Source: Verrucomicrobiota bacterium (GTDB lineage Bacteria > Verrucomicrobiota > Verrucomicrobiia > Chthoniobacterales > UBA10450). From it: a DNA stretch of 38,481 nucleotides. This document shows, in pieces, positions 7,370 through 15,621 of the stretch (its first letter is position 1; each line of letters starts with the position of its first letter). The notes below the pieces were generated by a model that was given only the letters and a program-made list of their open reading frames with translations, did not search any database and had not been told where the DNA came from. Made by a program: the position numbers and the translations under genes. The stretch lies in the NCBI GenBank assembly GCA_003220075.1, contig QHRJ01000041.1, forward strand, positions 1 to 38,481. Direction: 5' to 3'.

Positions 7370-9400
7370 ATGGCGCAACCTGACCGCAACTCCTCGCGCG
7401 ACAACAAACGCAACAACGAGCCGAATTTCAACTGGCGCGGCATCGTTCTGATTGCCATTGCCTTTGGCCTCATCGGCATGGCTCTACTCGTTCGCAACGG
7501 CGGTTACCAGAATGTAGAGGACGTCCCCTACAACCGCTTTATCGAGCTGCTCGATAACAAGCAGATCATTAGCGACAAAAATCTCCCAGTCACCCTGCTC
7601 GTTCAGGAAGGCCAGCCCACCCGAGCCCTCATCGGTTATTACCGCAAACAAACCGCCGGCGCGGAACAGGCAGTGAAGTTCCGCACCACGGTCGATCTGA
7701 ATTTCAGCCCCGACCTCGAGAAGCGGCTTAGTGCTGCCGGCATTCAACCGGCCATCCGCACCGAATCGAACCTGTTCGCCCAGACCGTTCTCAGTTTTCT
7801 TCCGATCGCACTCTTTCTCCTCGTTCTCTATTTCCTGTTCCGCCAGCAAATCCGTATGGCCGGTAAAGGCGCCCTCAACTTCGGCAAATCCAAAGCGCGC
7901 ATGCTGGCCCGCGACAAAAACAAGATCACTTTCCGCGACGTCGCCGGAGTTGAGGAAGCCAAGGATGAAGTGCAGGAGCTGGTCGAGTTTTTGCGTGATC
8001 CGAAGAAGTTTCAGAAACTCGGGGGGCGCATTCCAAAAGGCGTGCTTTTGGTCGGGCCACCCGGCACCGGCAAAACCTTGTTAGCCCGCGCCATCGCCGG
8101 CGAGGCCGATGTCCCATTCTTTTCCATCAGCGGTTCCGATTTCGTCGAGATGTTTGTCGGCGTCGGCGCCAGTCGCGTCCGCGATATGTTTGAGCAGGGA
8201 AAGAAATCCGCGCCCTGCATCATTTTCATCGACGAAATTGACGCAGTCGGTCGCCATCGCGGCCATGGCGTCGGGGGCGGCCACGACGAGCGCGAACAAA
8301 CCCTCAATGCCTTGCTCGTCGAGATGGACGGATTCGATACTCAGGAAGGCGTTATTATCATCGCCGCTACTAACCGGCCCGATGTTCTCGATCCCGCTCT
8401 GCTTCGCCCCGGCCGTTTCGATCGCCAGATAACCGTTAATTTGCCCGATGTAAAAGGCCGCGAGGAAATTTTGCGGGTCCATTCCAAGAAAGTGAAGTTG
8501 GCCGAAGGGGTCGATCTCGCGGTGGTGGCGCGCGGCACGCCCGGTTATTCCGGGGCGGAATTGGCCAACGTCATCAATGAGGCTGCCTTGCTGGCAGCGC
8601 GGCGCAACTTGAAGGGCATCACGTTGGCTGAGCTGGAAGAAGCGCGCGACAAAGTCCGCTGGGGGAAGGAACGCCGCAGCCTGGCTTTAAGCGAGAAAGA
8701 AAAAACCAACACCGCTTACCACGAAGCCGGTCACGCGCTTCTTCTTGAATTACTCGAACACACCGAGCCGCTCCACAAAGTTACGATTATCCCGCGCGGG
8801 CCATCGTTGGGCAGCACCATGTGGTTGCCCGAAGAAGACAAATACACTAACCGCAAAGCCGAACTACTGGCCAGTCTCGCCGTCAGCATGGGCGGCCGCG
8901 TGGCCGAGGAGCTTGCTTTCGGCGATGTCACCAATGGCGCCCGCGGCGATATCAAAATGGCTACCGCCACCGCGCGCCGGATGGTGTGCGAATGGGGCAT
9001 GAGCGAAAAATTGGGAATGGTCGAGTACGGCGACCACGAAGATTACGTTTTCCTCGGGCGCGACATCTCTCGCGCACGCGACTACAGCGAAGCCACCGCC
9101 GAGGAAATCGATCGCGAAGTGCGCACGCTCCTCGATGAAGCGTACCAGAGGGCGAAGCAAATTCTCACCGCCAATCGTGACAAGCTCGACGTCATCGCCA
9201 AAGCGTTGCTCGAGTTCGAAACTCTCGACGGTTCGCAAATCAAAGAGATCGTCAAGTATGGCCGCATGCTCAACCCGCCACCGGGAATCGCCCCGCGCGG
9301 CGGCGAAAAAATGGAGCCGGAGAAACCGCCCAAACAGGTCGTCGTCGCCCCGGACGTCACTCCTCCGCTTCCCGGCGCCCTCGGCGGCGCCCCGGCGTAA
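7370..9400 (+). CDS. ftsH: ATP-dependent zinc metalloprotease FtsH
   Basis: This 676-residue membrane AAA protease degrades misassembled membrane proteins and short-lived regulators as a hexamer at the inner membrane. It has a membrane segment at about 24-42, a periplasmic FtsH_ext region at about 45-135, and a second membrane segment at about 138-160. The AAA module carries Walker A GPPGTGKT (about 230), Walker B IIFIDEID and the second region of homology ending in LLRPGRFDR. The protease motif HEAGH is at about 450. The tail is Pro-rich ([17 protein letters not shown]). The frame is open from 7307, but the ATG at 7370 (MAQPDRN) gives the usual family start. All active-site residues are present. 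Confidence 0.97.
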   Translation: MAQPDRNSSRDNKRNNEPNFNWRGIVLIAIAFGLIGMALLVRNGGYQNVEDVPYNRFIELLDNKQIISDKNLPVTLLVQEGQPTRALIGYYRKQTAGAEQAVKFRTTVDLNFSPDLEKRLSAAGIQPAIRTESNLFAQTVLSFLPIALFLLVLYFLFRQQIRMAGKGALNFGKSKARMLARDKNKITFRDVAGVEEAKDEVQELVEFLRDPKKFQKLGGRIPKGVLLVGPPGTGKTLLARAIAGEADVPFFSISGSDFVEMFVGVGASRVRDMFEQGKKSAPCIIFIDEIDAVGRHRGHGVGGGHDEREQTLNALLVEMDGFDTQEGVIIIAATNRPDVLDPALLRPGRFDRQITVNLPDVKGREEILRVHSKKVKLAEGVDLAVVARGTPGYSGAELANVINEAALLAARRNLKGITLAELEEARDKVRWGKERRSLALSEKEKTNTAYHEAGHALLLELLEHTEPLHKVTIIPRGPSLGSTMWLPEEDKYTNRKAELLASLAVSMGGRVAEELAFGDVTNGARGDIKMATATARRMVCEWGMSEKLGMVEYGDHEDYVFLGRDISRARDYSEATAEEIDREVRTLLDEAYQRAKQILTANRDKLDVIAKALLEFETLDGSQIKEIVKYGRMLNPPPGIAPRGGEKMEPEKPPKQVVVAPDVTPPLPGALGGAPA

Positions 9401-9610
9401 AACGCTCCGCTGTCCTCGGCCTTCGATGTTGGTTGTTCGACGTTCCGTCTTCCTCTCATGCTCGATTTTTGAGCGAAATTTTACCTCTTCTGTAGCGGCG
9501 GTCCATGACTGCGGAACCCCAATCACCATTCCCCGACCACTATTCATCCTCTGCCCGTCCCCTGCTTCCTGGCGCGTTCCAGAAATAGACGAAAAACTGT
9601 TCGCGATTAA

Positions 9611-9640
9611 ATACGAACTTTCGTATATATCTCGTTAGGC
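9611..9640 (+). promoter_or_regulatory. Left boundary of the cassette array: short palindrome plus integron-type core site
   Basis: An inverted repeat ATACGAA/TTCGTAT (9611-9626) is followed by ATCTCGTTAGGCC, whose last bases include a GTTRRRY core site (GTTAGGC, 9634-9640). The 13 bases ATCTCGTTAGGCC are identical to the right end of the attC-like site at 10040-10053. No matching left half was found upstream, so this is either an attI-like junction, a truncated attC or chance. The palindrome could be an operator for the first cassette. Confidence 0.4.
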
Positions 9641-9700
9641 CTTGTCAATCTCGATTTCCTCAAATCGAATCTAACCGAAACTGAGGAAGAGCTTCGGCTG

Positions 9701-9934
9701 TTGTGCGCCCGGCTTAAGACGGGCGAGAACGTTCTGTTTGATGATTTTCACCTCGCGATGGCGCACATTTACCACCACCTGAACTCAGCTTGGAATGGCC
9801 GCTACACCACAGACCAGCGATGGCGCGACTGCTCCGATCAAGATTTTTCCGACTGGCAGAAGTTTCCTAAAGACCTACCGCTTATCGGCGACGATGACTA
9901 CTATGATTTGCCCGAATACAACGCCGAGACCTAA
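9701..9934 (+). CDS. Small acidic hypothetical protein, first cassette
   Basis: I do not recognise the family. The protein is acidic and aromatic-rich (77 residues from TTG at 9701), ending in a DDDYYDLPEYN stretch. The frame continues upstream without a stop through codons reading like a genuine charged N-terminus (VNLDFLKSNLTETEEELRLL), back to the cassette boundary. No ATG, GTG or TTG occurs there in frame, so the natural start may be lost or non-standard. The stop codon lies inside the following attC-like site, as is common for integron cassettes. Cassette proteins of this size are usually of unknown function. Confidence 0.55.
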   Translation: MCARLKTGENVLFDDFHLAMAHIYHHLNSAWNGRYTTDQRWRDCSDQDFSDWQKFPKDLPLIGDDDYYDLPEYNAET

Positions 9935-10052
9935 CCAGTCGCTGCAGCCGACGCCTGGCCGGCTTGTTTCCTTCCTTTATCATGATTAAAATACTTCTAG
10001 AGTTCGCCAGTCGCGCTCTCGCTAGCCGCGGCTGAGCTTGATCTCGTTAGGC
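9929..10052 (+). other. attC-like recombination site 1 (integron cassette)
   Basis: The site has the expected parts in order: ACCTAAC (RYYYAAC, 9929-9935), an inner GCAGCCGACGCC segment, then CGCGGCTGAGCTTG and the core site GTTAGGC (10046-10052). The ends are complementary (6 of 7) and the inner CAGCCG pairs with CGGCTG, allowing the single-strand hairpin an integron integrase recognises. At 124 bases it is within the usual attC range. It separates the first small gene from the GNAT gene, whose ATG is only three bases further on. Confidence 0.75.
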
Positions 10053-10055
10053 CGC

Positions 10056-10607
10056 ATGCAGGGAGTTGAAGAAATACAGGTTCGTCCGTTTTCAAGTCGT
10101 GAAGAATACGAGCTGATGCTGGATTACTTTTATAAGGCGGATGATCTGTTTTTACGCGGGATGGGCGTAGACCGCTTGAAACTTCCTGAAAGAGACAAGT
10201 GGCTTGATGCTCTTTTAGCCGACCATGAGAAACCAGACAGGGAAAGAGACCGGTTTTACCTGGTTTGGATACTTCGAGGACGGCGTGTTGGACACTCAAG
10301 TATCAATAAGATCGTCATTGGCGACGAGAGCTTTATACATTTGCATTTGTGGAATTCACAATTGAGAGGAGCAGGTCTGGGGACCGAATTTGTGCGCCGA
10401 TCGGCCAACTTTTACTTCGAACGATTCAATCTGCAAAAACTCGTTTGCGAACCGTGGGCAGAGAATCCTGCTCCCAATCGAGTGCTAGAGAGACTCGGAT
10501 TCGCATTCGTTAGGCGCTATAGGACGACTCCCGGTGTCATTGCGTACGAACAAGATGTGAATCGCTATGAGTTGAGAAGACCAAACCTATCGCTCCAGCC
10601 CGCCTGA
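10056..10607 (+). CDS. GNAT family N-acetyltransferase (RimJ/RimL-like), second cassette
   Basis: The 183-residue protein has the GNAT fold. A central strand-rich part (FYLVWILRGRRVGHSSINKI, about 70-90) leads to an acetyl-CoA loop-like LRGAGLGTEFVRR at about 108-120, and the C-terminal part CEPWAENPAPNRVLERLGF matches the RimJ/RimL pattern in which an Asn precedes the final helix. It should transfer acetyl from acetyl-CoA to a protein N-terminus or small amine; the substrate is not evident. The ATG at 10056 lies three bases after the attC core site and the stop is inside the next attC-like site, so the gene fills one cassette exactly. Acetyltransferases are frequent integron cargo. Confidence 0.82.
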   Translation: MQGVEEIQVRPFSSREEYELMLDYFYKADDLFLRGMGVDRLKLPERDKWLDALLADHEKPDRERDRFYLVWILRGRRVGHSSINKIVIGDESFIHLHLWNSQLRGAGLGTEFVRRSANFYFERFNLQKLVCEPWAENPAPNRVLERLGFAFVRRYRTTPGVIAYEQDVNRYELRRPNLSLQPA

Positions 10608-10715
10608 GGCGGGCTCTACCTCGCCATGTGTTCGATTGTCGATCTTAGCTAGCGTGATTCAACCTGCTGCTACTTGCGCATGCCGGAGTCGCAGCTGAGC
10701 TTGTTCTCGTTAGCC
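10580..10715 (+). other. attC-like recombination site 2 (integron cassette)
   Basis: The left end ACCAAACC aligns with ACCTAACC of site 1, followed by the shared TCGCT.CAGCC pattern. The right end GCAGCTGAGCTTGTTCTC plus the core GTTAGCC (10709-10715) matches site 1 at nearly every base. The left core deviates from RYYYAAC at one position, so this site may recombine poorly. A perfect hairpin AGCCCGCC/GGCGGGCT sits in its left half. It lies between the GNAT gene and the third cassette gene. Confidence 0.65.
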
Positions 10716-10730
10716 TCAACCCGCCACGCA

Positions 10731-11302
10731 ATGAAAACCATTATTGCAATGTCATTCCTCGCCGTCTTATGCACAATGGCCCACGCACAAGACCCGGTGA
10801 AAACGAAACCCGCCGAGATATGGTTAAAGGTAGATCCAGGACAGTACATCATCATTTGCTGGAATAGTGGTCACGCCAAGACCACGCCGGTCCACCCTTT
10901 TACTGTCGAAGAGGTCGGCGCACGCGATAATCGACCACCGAAAGAAGATCTGGTCCTAAAGCTCTTTGACTTCCGGTTTGAGCTCGATGGCACTTTGCAT
11001 CAGGGAACGCAAGTTACCCGAATCGAAACCCCCTGGCCCCAGCATGCACGAGGTGGACATCTACCGTCTTCTCCAAGGCAGAACCGTGGCCGATCTAAAC
11101 GCCTGGCGGAAGCAGCAGGGCCATGGGGCTGTACCGGCGCAAGCCCTGGGCGGTGCACTCGACAGTCATGACATCCACAGGGTGGTATGGTTGCGAAAGA
11201 ATTCCCCCCCGGGGCGGTACGTGCTGCACTGTGAGATGCCTGTCGAAACAGTGAGTCACCCATGCCGATGTCGGAATGGTGCGTGAGATCGAGATCAAAT
11301 GA
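10731..11302 (+). pseudogene. Secreted protein of unknown function, frameshifted, third cassette
   Basis: The start at 10731 encodes a clear signal peptide (about 19 residues, ending AHAQ) followed by a beta-rich region. Coding sense moves to another frame near 11030 (GPSMHEVDIYRLL...) and again near 11258, where HADVGMVREIEI leads to a TGA at 11300-11302. Both changes fall in or next to C runs. Rejoined, the product would be about 190 residues; the RYVLHCEMP and later His/Met residues recall cupredoxin-like copper sites, but this is only a resemblance. No attC-like site follows, so this may be the end of the array or a truncated last cassette. Confidence 0.6.
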
Positions 11303-11374
11303 GATTTGGTTATCAGTTATCAGGAAGAAGACTTGTCAAGGGATCGACTTACTCTGATGTCTGACCTCTGACCT

Positions 11375-13522
11375 CTAGCGCAGCAATTTCTCGAGCGAGG
11401 CGTCCGGTTCGGCGCCGAGCTCGGTTGCTTTGGTGTAGTGCCGCTTGGCCAGTTCTTTCGACGGCGGAGAGGCGGTAGCGTAGATAACAGCAAGATTAAA
11501 ATGAGCATCGGCGTAGTCCGGTTTGACCGCGATGGCTTCGAGCATCTCCTTTTCCGCCGCTTCCTGCCAGCCTTTCTGGCTGGCGGTAATCCCTAGGTAA
11601 TTGTGGGCGGCAGCGCTCTTAGGATTAATCGCTAGCGACTTGGTTAATTCGTTGAGGGCGTCGTCGAACTTACTTTGGCGATAGTAAACGATGCCCAACG
11701 TAGTATGCGCAAACTCATCCTTCGGCGCGATAGCTACTGCCTTCTTTAAGGTAAGTTCAGCTGCTTTCAGCTTGCCCGTCCTGAAGTAAACGACCCCGAG
11801 GTTCGAAAGGGAATAAAGATTGTTCGGGTTCTTGGTTAGTAGTTCCTGATATTGGCGCTCGGCCGCGTGATACTTCCCGTGATCGAAGTTTTCCTTCGCC
11901 TGTTTCGCGACATCCATTAGATCGCTCGGCACATTCGGTTTGAATCCGTTTTGCAAATTAGCTTCCGGCTGGGCCGTGTTATCCGTTGTCTCGACAATCG
12001 GTTCGCCCGGCTGATTGCCGGTTGCAGGCTTGGCGTAAGTAAAACTCGCCTTAACCGTGTTTGGACTTTCGTCCGAAATCGAAATGACCGGCTGGCGAAG
12101 TAGGGCCAGCTCTTCGTCGGTTAATTTCGTCACTGGTTGCGCCAGGAGCGCGATCTGTTCGTTCAAGGTATCCGATTTGATCTTTAGTTTATCGAACTCC
12201 GCCACCATCAATTTCTTGGCCTGCTCGCGACGCGCTTCTTCCTGCCGCTCACGCACCACAATATTACGCAAGATCTGGTTCTCGCGGGTCAGCTTCGCGG
12301 TCTCATCGGCGTTCGCACCGGTTAACTTCGCTTTCTCGAGTTGACTGGAAGTGTCCTCCAGTTGGCTGCGCAGTGAAGCCACCGCGACCTCAAAGTCTTT
12401 GTTCTGTTTTTCGCTTGCCGCCAGTTGCGCGCGCAGATCCTCCAACTGCTTCCTCGCGTCAGCTAGTTCCTGTGCTTTTTTCGGCTTATCCTCGCTGACC
12501 TCGCGCACCGTCTGTTCGGCGGTCGCGAGTTTCTCCTTTAGTTCGCTATTCTCGGCCAACAGAACCGCGACGCGATGCTCTGAATCTTTCAATCCGGTCA
12601 GCTGGCCCAGAGCGTCGTCGCGCTCTTTTGAGATCTTTGCAATCTGCGAGTTGGCGTCAGTCAATCTCGCGTTCTGCGAATCCCGTTCCTTTTCCGCCGT
12701 GGCGCGACCTTCCTCAGCGGCGGTGAGGGCCTGCTTCAACTGCGCAATCTGTCCTTTCAACGCTGCCTGCGCTTTCATGTCGGCGTTGCCGGTCTCCTGA
12801 ATTTTCTTCAACGAAGCCTGCGCTTCTGCCAGCTGGCCACGGACGCCTTTCTCTGCATTCTTCGTGTGTTCCAGCTCCTGTTGCGCCTGTTCCAGCTTCG
12901 AATTCGTTTCCTTCAATTTCGAATTCAGCTTCTCCTTTTCTTCCTCCACTTCGCTGACTTTGGAACGCGATTGTTGTAGTTCCGCTTCCAATTGATCGAC
13001 CTTATCCCGCAACTTTCGCGTCGCGTTCTTAATCGCGGCGTCGCTTGCAGGTGGCGCCAGCGCCGGGGCCGCGGCTTCTCGTTCCTTCGGAGGCGGCGAA
13101 GTTTGACCCGCCGGCTGCACAATTATCGACGGCTTCGATTTACCAATTTCGACCGTCGGCTCGGTGGATCGTTGTGGTGAAGGCTGAGTCTCAGCCGGCG
13201 GCGCATTGGTCGCGGCCAGATCCTGCTGCGTTCCAGATTTGCTCTGCACCCGCAGAATGCTTTCGGAAATCTTACGGCTGCGGTATTCGACGATGGCCGG
13301 CTGCCACTCCGAGTGCGTTTTCTTTAGCTCCTCGAGCAGGCTGCCGGCTAAGCGGTATTTTGCCAGGGCCCGCGTATATTGGTTGTCGCGCTCAAGTTTT
13401 TCGCCCTGCTGCGCGGTCATGTAGGCCTTGAGAAACGTCTCGCTCGGGTCGTCACTCTGCGATTGCGCGCTGGCGACGACGAACAACAGTCCTGCGAGTA
13501 GGAGCGAACCAAGTCGGGTCAT
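11375..13522 (-). CDS. Secreted coiled-coil and TPR repeat protein
   Basis: This 715-residue protein has a signal peptide (MTRLGSLLLAGLLFVVASAQS), a Pro/Ala-rich linker at about 105-165, a long coiled coil at about 165-435 (heptads rich in E, K, L, Q) and a C-terminal TPR array at about 530-710. The repeats show the typical N.LG..Y...G....A...L..A...P pattern (NLGVVYFRTGKLKAAELTLKKAVAIAP). It probably works as a periplasmic scaffold or adaptor; no enzyme motif is visible. The ATG at 13522 is chosen because it starts the signal peptide; the frame extends upstream to 13585. The gene is convergent with the cassette island and divergent from the tRNA pair. Confidence 0.82.
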   Translation of the reverse strand: MTRLGSLLLAGLLFVVASAQSQSDDPSETFLKAYMTAQQGEKLERDNQYTRALAKYRLAGSLLEELKKTHSEWQPAIVEYRSRKISESILRVQSKSGTQQDLAATNAPPAETQPSPQRSTEPTVEIGKSKPSIIVQPAGQTSPPPKEREAAAPALAPPASDAAIKNATRKLRDKVDQLEAELQQSRSKVSEVEEEKEKLNSKLKETNSKLEQAQQELEHTKNAEKGVRGQLAEAQASLKKIQETGNADMKAQAALKGQIAQLKQALTAAEEGRATAEKERDSQNARLTDANSQIAKISKERDDALGQLTGLKDSEHRVAVLLAENSELKEKLATAEQTVREVSEDKPKKAQELADARKQLEDLRAQLAASEKQNKDFEVAVASLRSQLEDTSSQLEKAKLTGANADETAKLTRENQILRNIVVRERQEEARREQAKKLMVAEFDKLKIKSDTLNEQIALLAQPVTKLTDEELALLRQPVISISDESPNTVKASFTYAKPATGNQPGEPIVETTDNTAQPEANLQNGFKPNVPSDLMDVAKQAKENFDHGKYHAAERQYQELLTKNPNNLYSLSNLGVVYFRTGKLKAAELTLKKAVAIAPKDEFAHTTLGIVYYRQSKFDDALNELTKSLAINPKSAAAHNYLGITASQKGWQEAAEKEMLEAIAVKPDYADAHFNLAVIYATASPPSKELAKRHYTKATELGAEPDASLEKLLR

Positions 13523-13681
13523 GCGGGGACGAGCGCCTAGAATAACCCGGCGCGCGCCGCTTGCAATGCTAAGGAGAAGCACCACGGCGTTGCTGTCAGC
13601 GAAGAGTGTGCCAAGCTCTGACGGTTTGGGGGGTTTGCCTTTGCAATCGGAAATCTAAAACCTAGAATCTGAGATTCACCC

Positions 13682-13754
13682 GGTGGCCATAGCTCAATGG
13701 TAGAGCCCCAGATTGTGGTTCTGGTTGTTGCGGGTTCGAGTCCCGTTGGCCACC
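13682..13754 (+). tRNA. tRNA-His (GTG)
   Basis: A full cloverleaf can be drawn: acceptor GTGGCCA/TGGCCAC with an extra 5' G at 13682 opposite the discriminator C, D arm GCTCAATGGTAGAGC, anticodon stem CCAGA/TCTGG with loop TTGTGGT (anticodon GTG), and T arm with TTCGAGT. The extra G and discriminator C are the identity elements of tRNA-His. CCA is not encoded. Confidence 0.96.
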
Positions 13755-13826
13755 CTGTTTTTCAGCGTGAGAGGGTCTGCGCCTGCGACTTTTCACATCT
13801 CACTTCTCACCAATCACCTGAACCTT

Positions 13827-13903
13827 GTGCCTGTAGCTCAACCGGATAGAGCTTCTGACTTCGGATCAGAAGGTTGGGGGTTCGAATCCCTCCAGGCACG
13901 CCA
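13827..13903 (+). tRNA. tRNA-Arg (TCG)
   Basis: The cloverleaf has acceptor GTGCCTG/CAGGCAC, D arm GCTCAACCGGATAGAGC, anticodon stem TCTGA/TCAGA with loop CTTCGGA (anticodon TCG), T loop TTCGAAT and discriminator G. The next bases are CCA (13901-13903), so the 3' end appears to be encoded, unlike the other two complete tRNAs here. It lies 72 bases after tRNA-His and is probably co-transcribed. Confidence 0.95.
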
Positions 13904-13915
13904 TCTCCTCGTCCC

Positions 13916-14587
13916 ATGAATCTTTCACGCCGCGAACTCGACAACACCGTCGTTAACATCGAGCTCACCCTTGCCAGCATCATCCAAGGCGTCGCGCTCT
14001 ATTTCCTGACCGAGAACGCGCGTACCGCGTTATCGCTCAATAACTGGCCAGCCCTTCTTTATATGAGCGCGGGCTTGTGCGTGATCTTTATCTTTTGGTC
14101 GCGCTCGATTATTCACACCCTCACCCTTATCAAGTGTCCACTCGAGTTTGGTCATAACTTTTTCTACATCGCCTGCGCCCTGGGCGAAGCCATTCTCTTC
14201 ACCCGGCTCGAGCGACCGCTGGCCTGGTTCCGCTTGAGCACCGCCTATGCCGCATTCGTTTGGCTGCTTTTCGTCTATGATGTGCGGTTGATTCGGGCGC
14301 GTCTGCGCGAAGCCGCTAACGAGGCCGAGAGGTCCCTCTATCAGCGCACGATGGAGGATCAATCGCTCAATATCCGGGTGCTGGTGCCCTTGCTTTTCTT
14401 TTTCAACCTCGGCTGCGCTCTCGCGATTAACCATTGGCCGGACTTTTTCATCGATCGCGCCGGCAACGTTTGGTTAATCGCCGCCCAGTTGCTCTCGTTT
14501 CTCATTTATCTCTTTTATGTGATACGGTTCTACAACAGGCTTGCTCCCTTTATCTTGCGCAGCCACGAAGCGACGCGCCAATCCTGA
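13916..14587 (+). CDS. Multi-pass integral membrane protein of unknown function
   Basis: I do not recognise the family. The 223-residue protein has about six hydrophobic segments (roughly 14-32, 42-62, 75-95, 105-122, 160-178 and 185-208 in this numbering) separated by short charged loops, with a cytoplasmic charged stretch RARLREAANEAERSLYQR between the fourth and fifth. The ATG at 13916 is 12 bases after the encoded CCA of tRNA-Arg; the frame extends back into the tRNA, so the later ATG is used. The gene may be expressed from the tRNA transcript or a promoter inside it. Confidence 0.75.
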   Translation: MNLSRRELDNTVVNIELTLASIIQGVALYFLTENARTALSLNNWPALLYMSAGLCVIFIFWSRSIIHTLTLIKCPLEFGHNFFYIACALGEAILFTRLERPLAWFRLSTAYAAFVWLLFVYDVRLIRARLREAANEAERSLYQRTMEDQSLNIRVLVPLLFFFNLGCALAINHWPDFFIDRAGNVWLIAAQLLSFLIYLFYVIRFYNRLAPFILRSHEATRQS

Positions 14588-14762
14588 TCGCGTTCCCGTT
14601 TTTCAACAACATGGACGCGCAGGTGCAACTCGACCTGGTCGTCAAATACAGTGTATATAGTTGCTTTTACCTGTGAAAGCGCTCACGGCCCGTTCCCGTT
14701 CCATTCTAAAATCACCCGCTCGCAGTCGATCGCGTTGGAGCGTGCCGAGCGTGGATCAAGTG

Positions 14763-15617
14763 ATGGCGGAAGAACGAGCCGCCGCCTTCGCCCGGCGAAG
14801 CATCAAAACGTCGAGCAAGCTCGAGGGCCTCAAGTTAGTGGTTTCGATGATGGACCTGACCACGCTCGAAGGCAGCGATAGTCCGGGAAAAATCGCGTTC
14901 CTTTGCCGCAAAGCGATGCAACCACTCGATCCCCACTACCAGGTGCCGAGCTGCGCGGCCGTTTGCGTCTATCCAAATCTGGTTAGAATCGCGAGAAAAT
15001 TTCTCGAACGCTCCAGCGTCAAAGTCGCCTCGGTCGCGACTGCGTATCCGGCCGGATTGATGCCGGCAAAATTGAAACTCCGGGAAGTTCGTGGAGCGGT
15101 TCGTGATGGCGCCGACGAGATCGACATGGTGATCAATCGCGCAAGTTTTCTGGCGGGCGAATACGACCGCGTTTTCGACGAGATCGCGGCGACCAGGGGG
15201 GCGTGCGGGGCCGCGCATTTAAAGACTATTCTCGAAACCGGTGAGTTGCAGACCTACGATAACGTTCGCCTGGCCAGCGAAATTGCGATGCGGGCCGGAG
15301 CGGATTTCATCAAGACTTCAACGGGAAAAATTTCACCTGCCGCGACCATGTCGGTAACGTTGGTGATGTTGGAAGCAATTCGCGATTATTTTTACGAGAC
15401 CGGGATTCGGATTGGCATGAAACCGGCCGGCGGAATTCGCACTGCCAAGGAAGCGCTGGCCTACCTCGTGATGGTCAAGGAAACATTGGGCGACGATTGG
15501 CTCACACCCGCTCTTTTTCGCTTTGGCGCCAGCACACTCCTGAACGATGTCCTGATGCAACTGGTAAAAGTAATCGACGCCAACTACCAGAGCGCGGATT
15601 ATTTTTCCTTGCCTTAA
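14763..15617 (+). CDS. deoC: Deoxyribose-phosphate aldolase
   Basis: The enzyme cleaves 2-deoxyribose-5-phosphate to glyceraldehyde-3-phosphate and acetaldehyde in deoxynucleoside breakdown. The TIM-barrel signatures are present: KVASVATAYPAG, the DEIDMVIN strand and IKTSTGK, whose first Lys (about residue 184) forms the Schiff base, then MKPAGGIRT. The length of 284 residues is that of the longer DeoC group. The ATG at 14763 is preferred, but the frame is open to 14661 and the extra N-terminus is Arg/Ser-rich and unconserved. An aldehyde dehydrogenase gene starts four bases after the stop, consistent with removal of the acetaldehyde product. Confidence 0.95.
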   Translation: MAEERAAAFARRSIKTSSKLEGLKLVVSMMDLTTLEGSDSPGKIAFLCRKAMQPLDPHYQVPSCAAVCVYPNLVRIARKFLERSSVKVASVATAYPAGLMPAKLKLREVRGAVRDGADEIDMVINRASFLAGEYDRVFDEIAATRGACGAAHLKTILETGELQTYDNVRLASEIAMRAGADFIKTSTGKISPAATMSVTLVMLEAIRDYFYETGIRIGMKPAGGIRTAKEALAYLVMVKETLGDDWLTPALFRFGASTLLNDVLMQLVKVIDANYQSADYFSLP

Positions 15618-15621
15618 CTTT

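Noticed and set aside
9458-9476. Terminator after ftsH
   Set aside because: The GCTC/GAGC stem is only four bases with an AT loop, too weak to support.
9135-9638. 167-residue frame across the end of ftsH
   Set aside because: Most of it is an out-of-frame reading of ftsH; composition is Ser/Arg/Pro-rich and there is no start signal.
10509-10515. Further GTTAGGC core site inside the GNAT gene
   Set aside because: It lies mid-gene without any complementary left half or conserved GAGCTTG context, so it is taken as chance.
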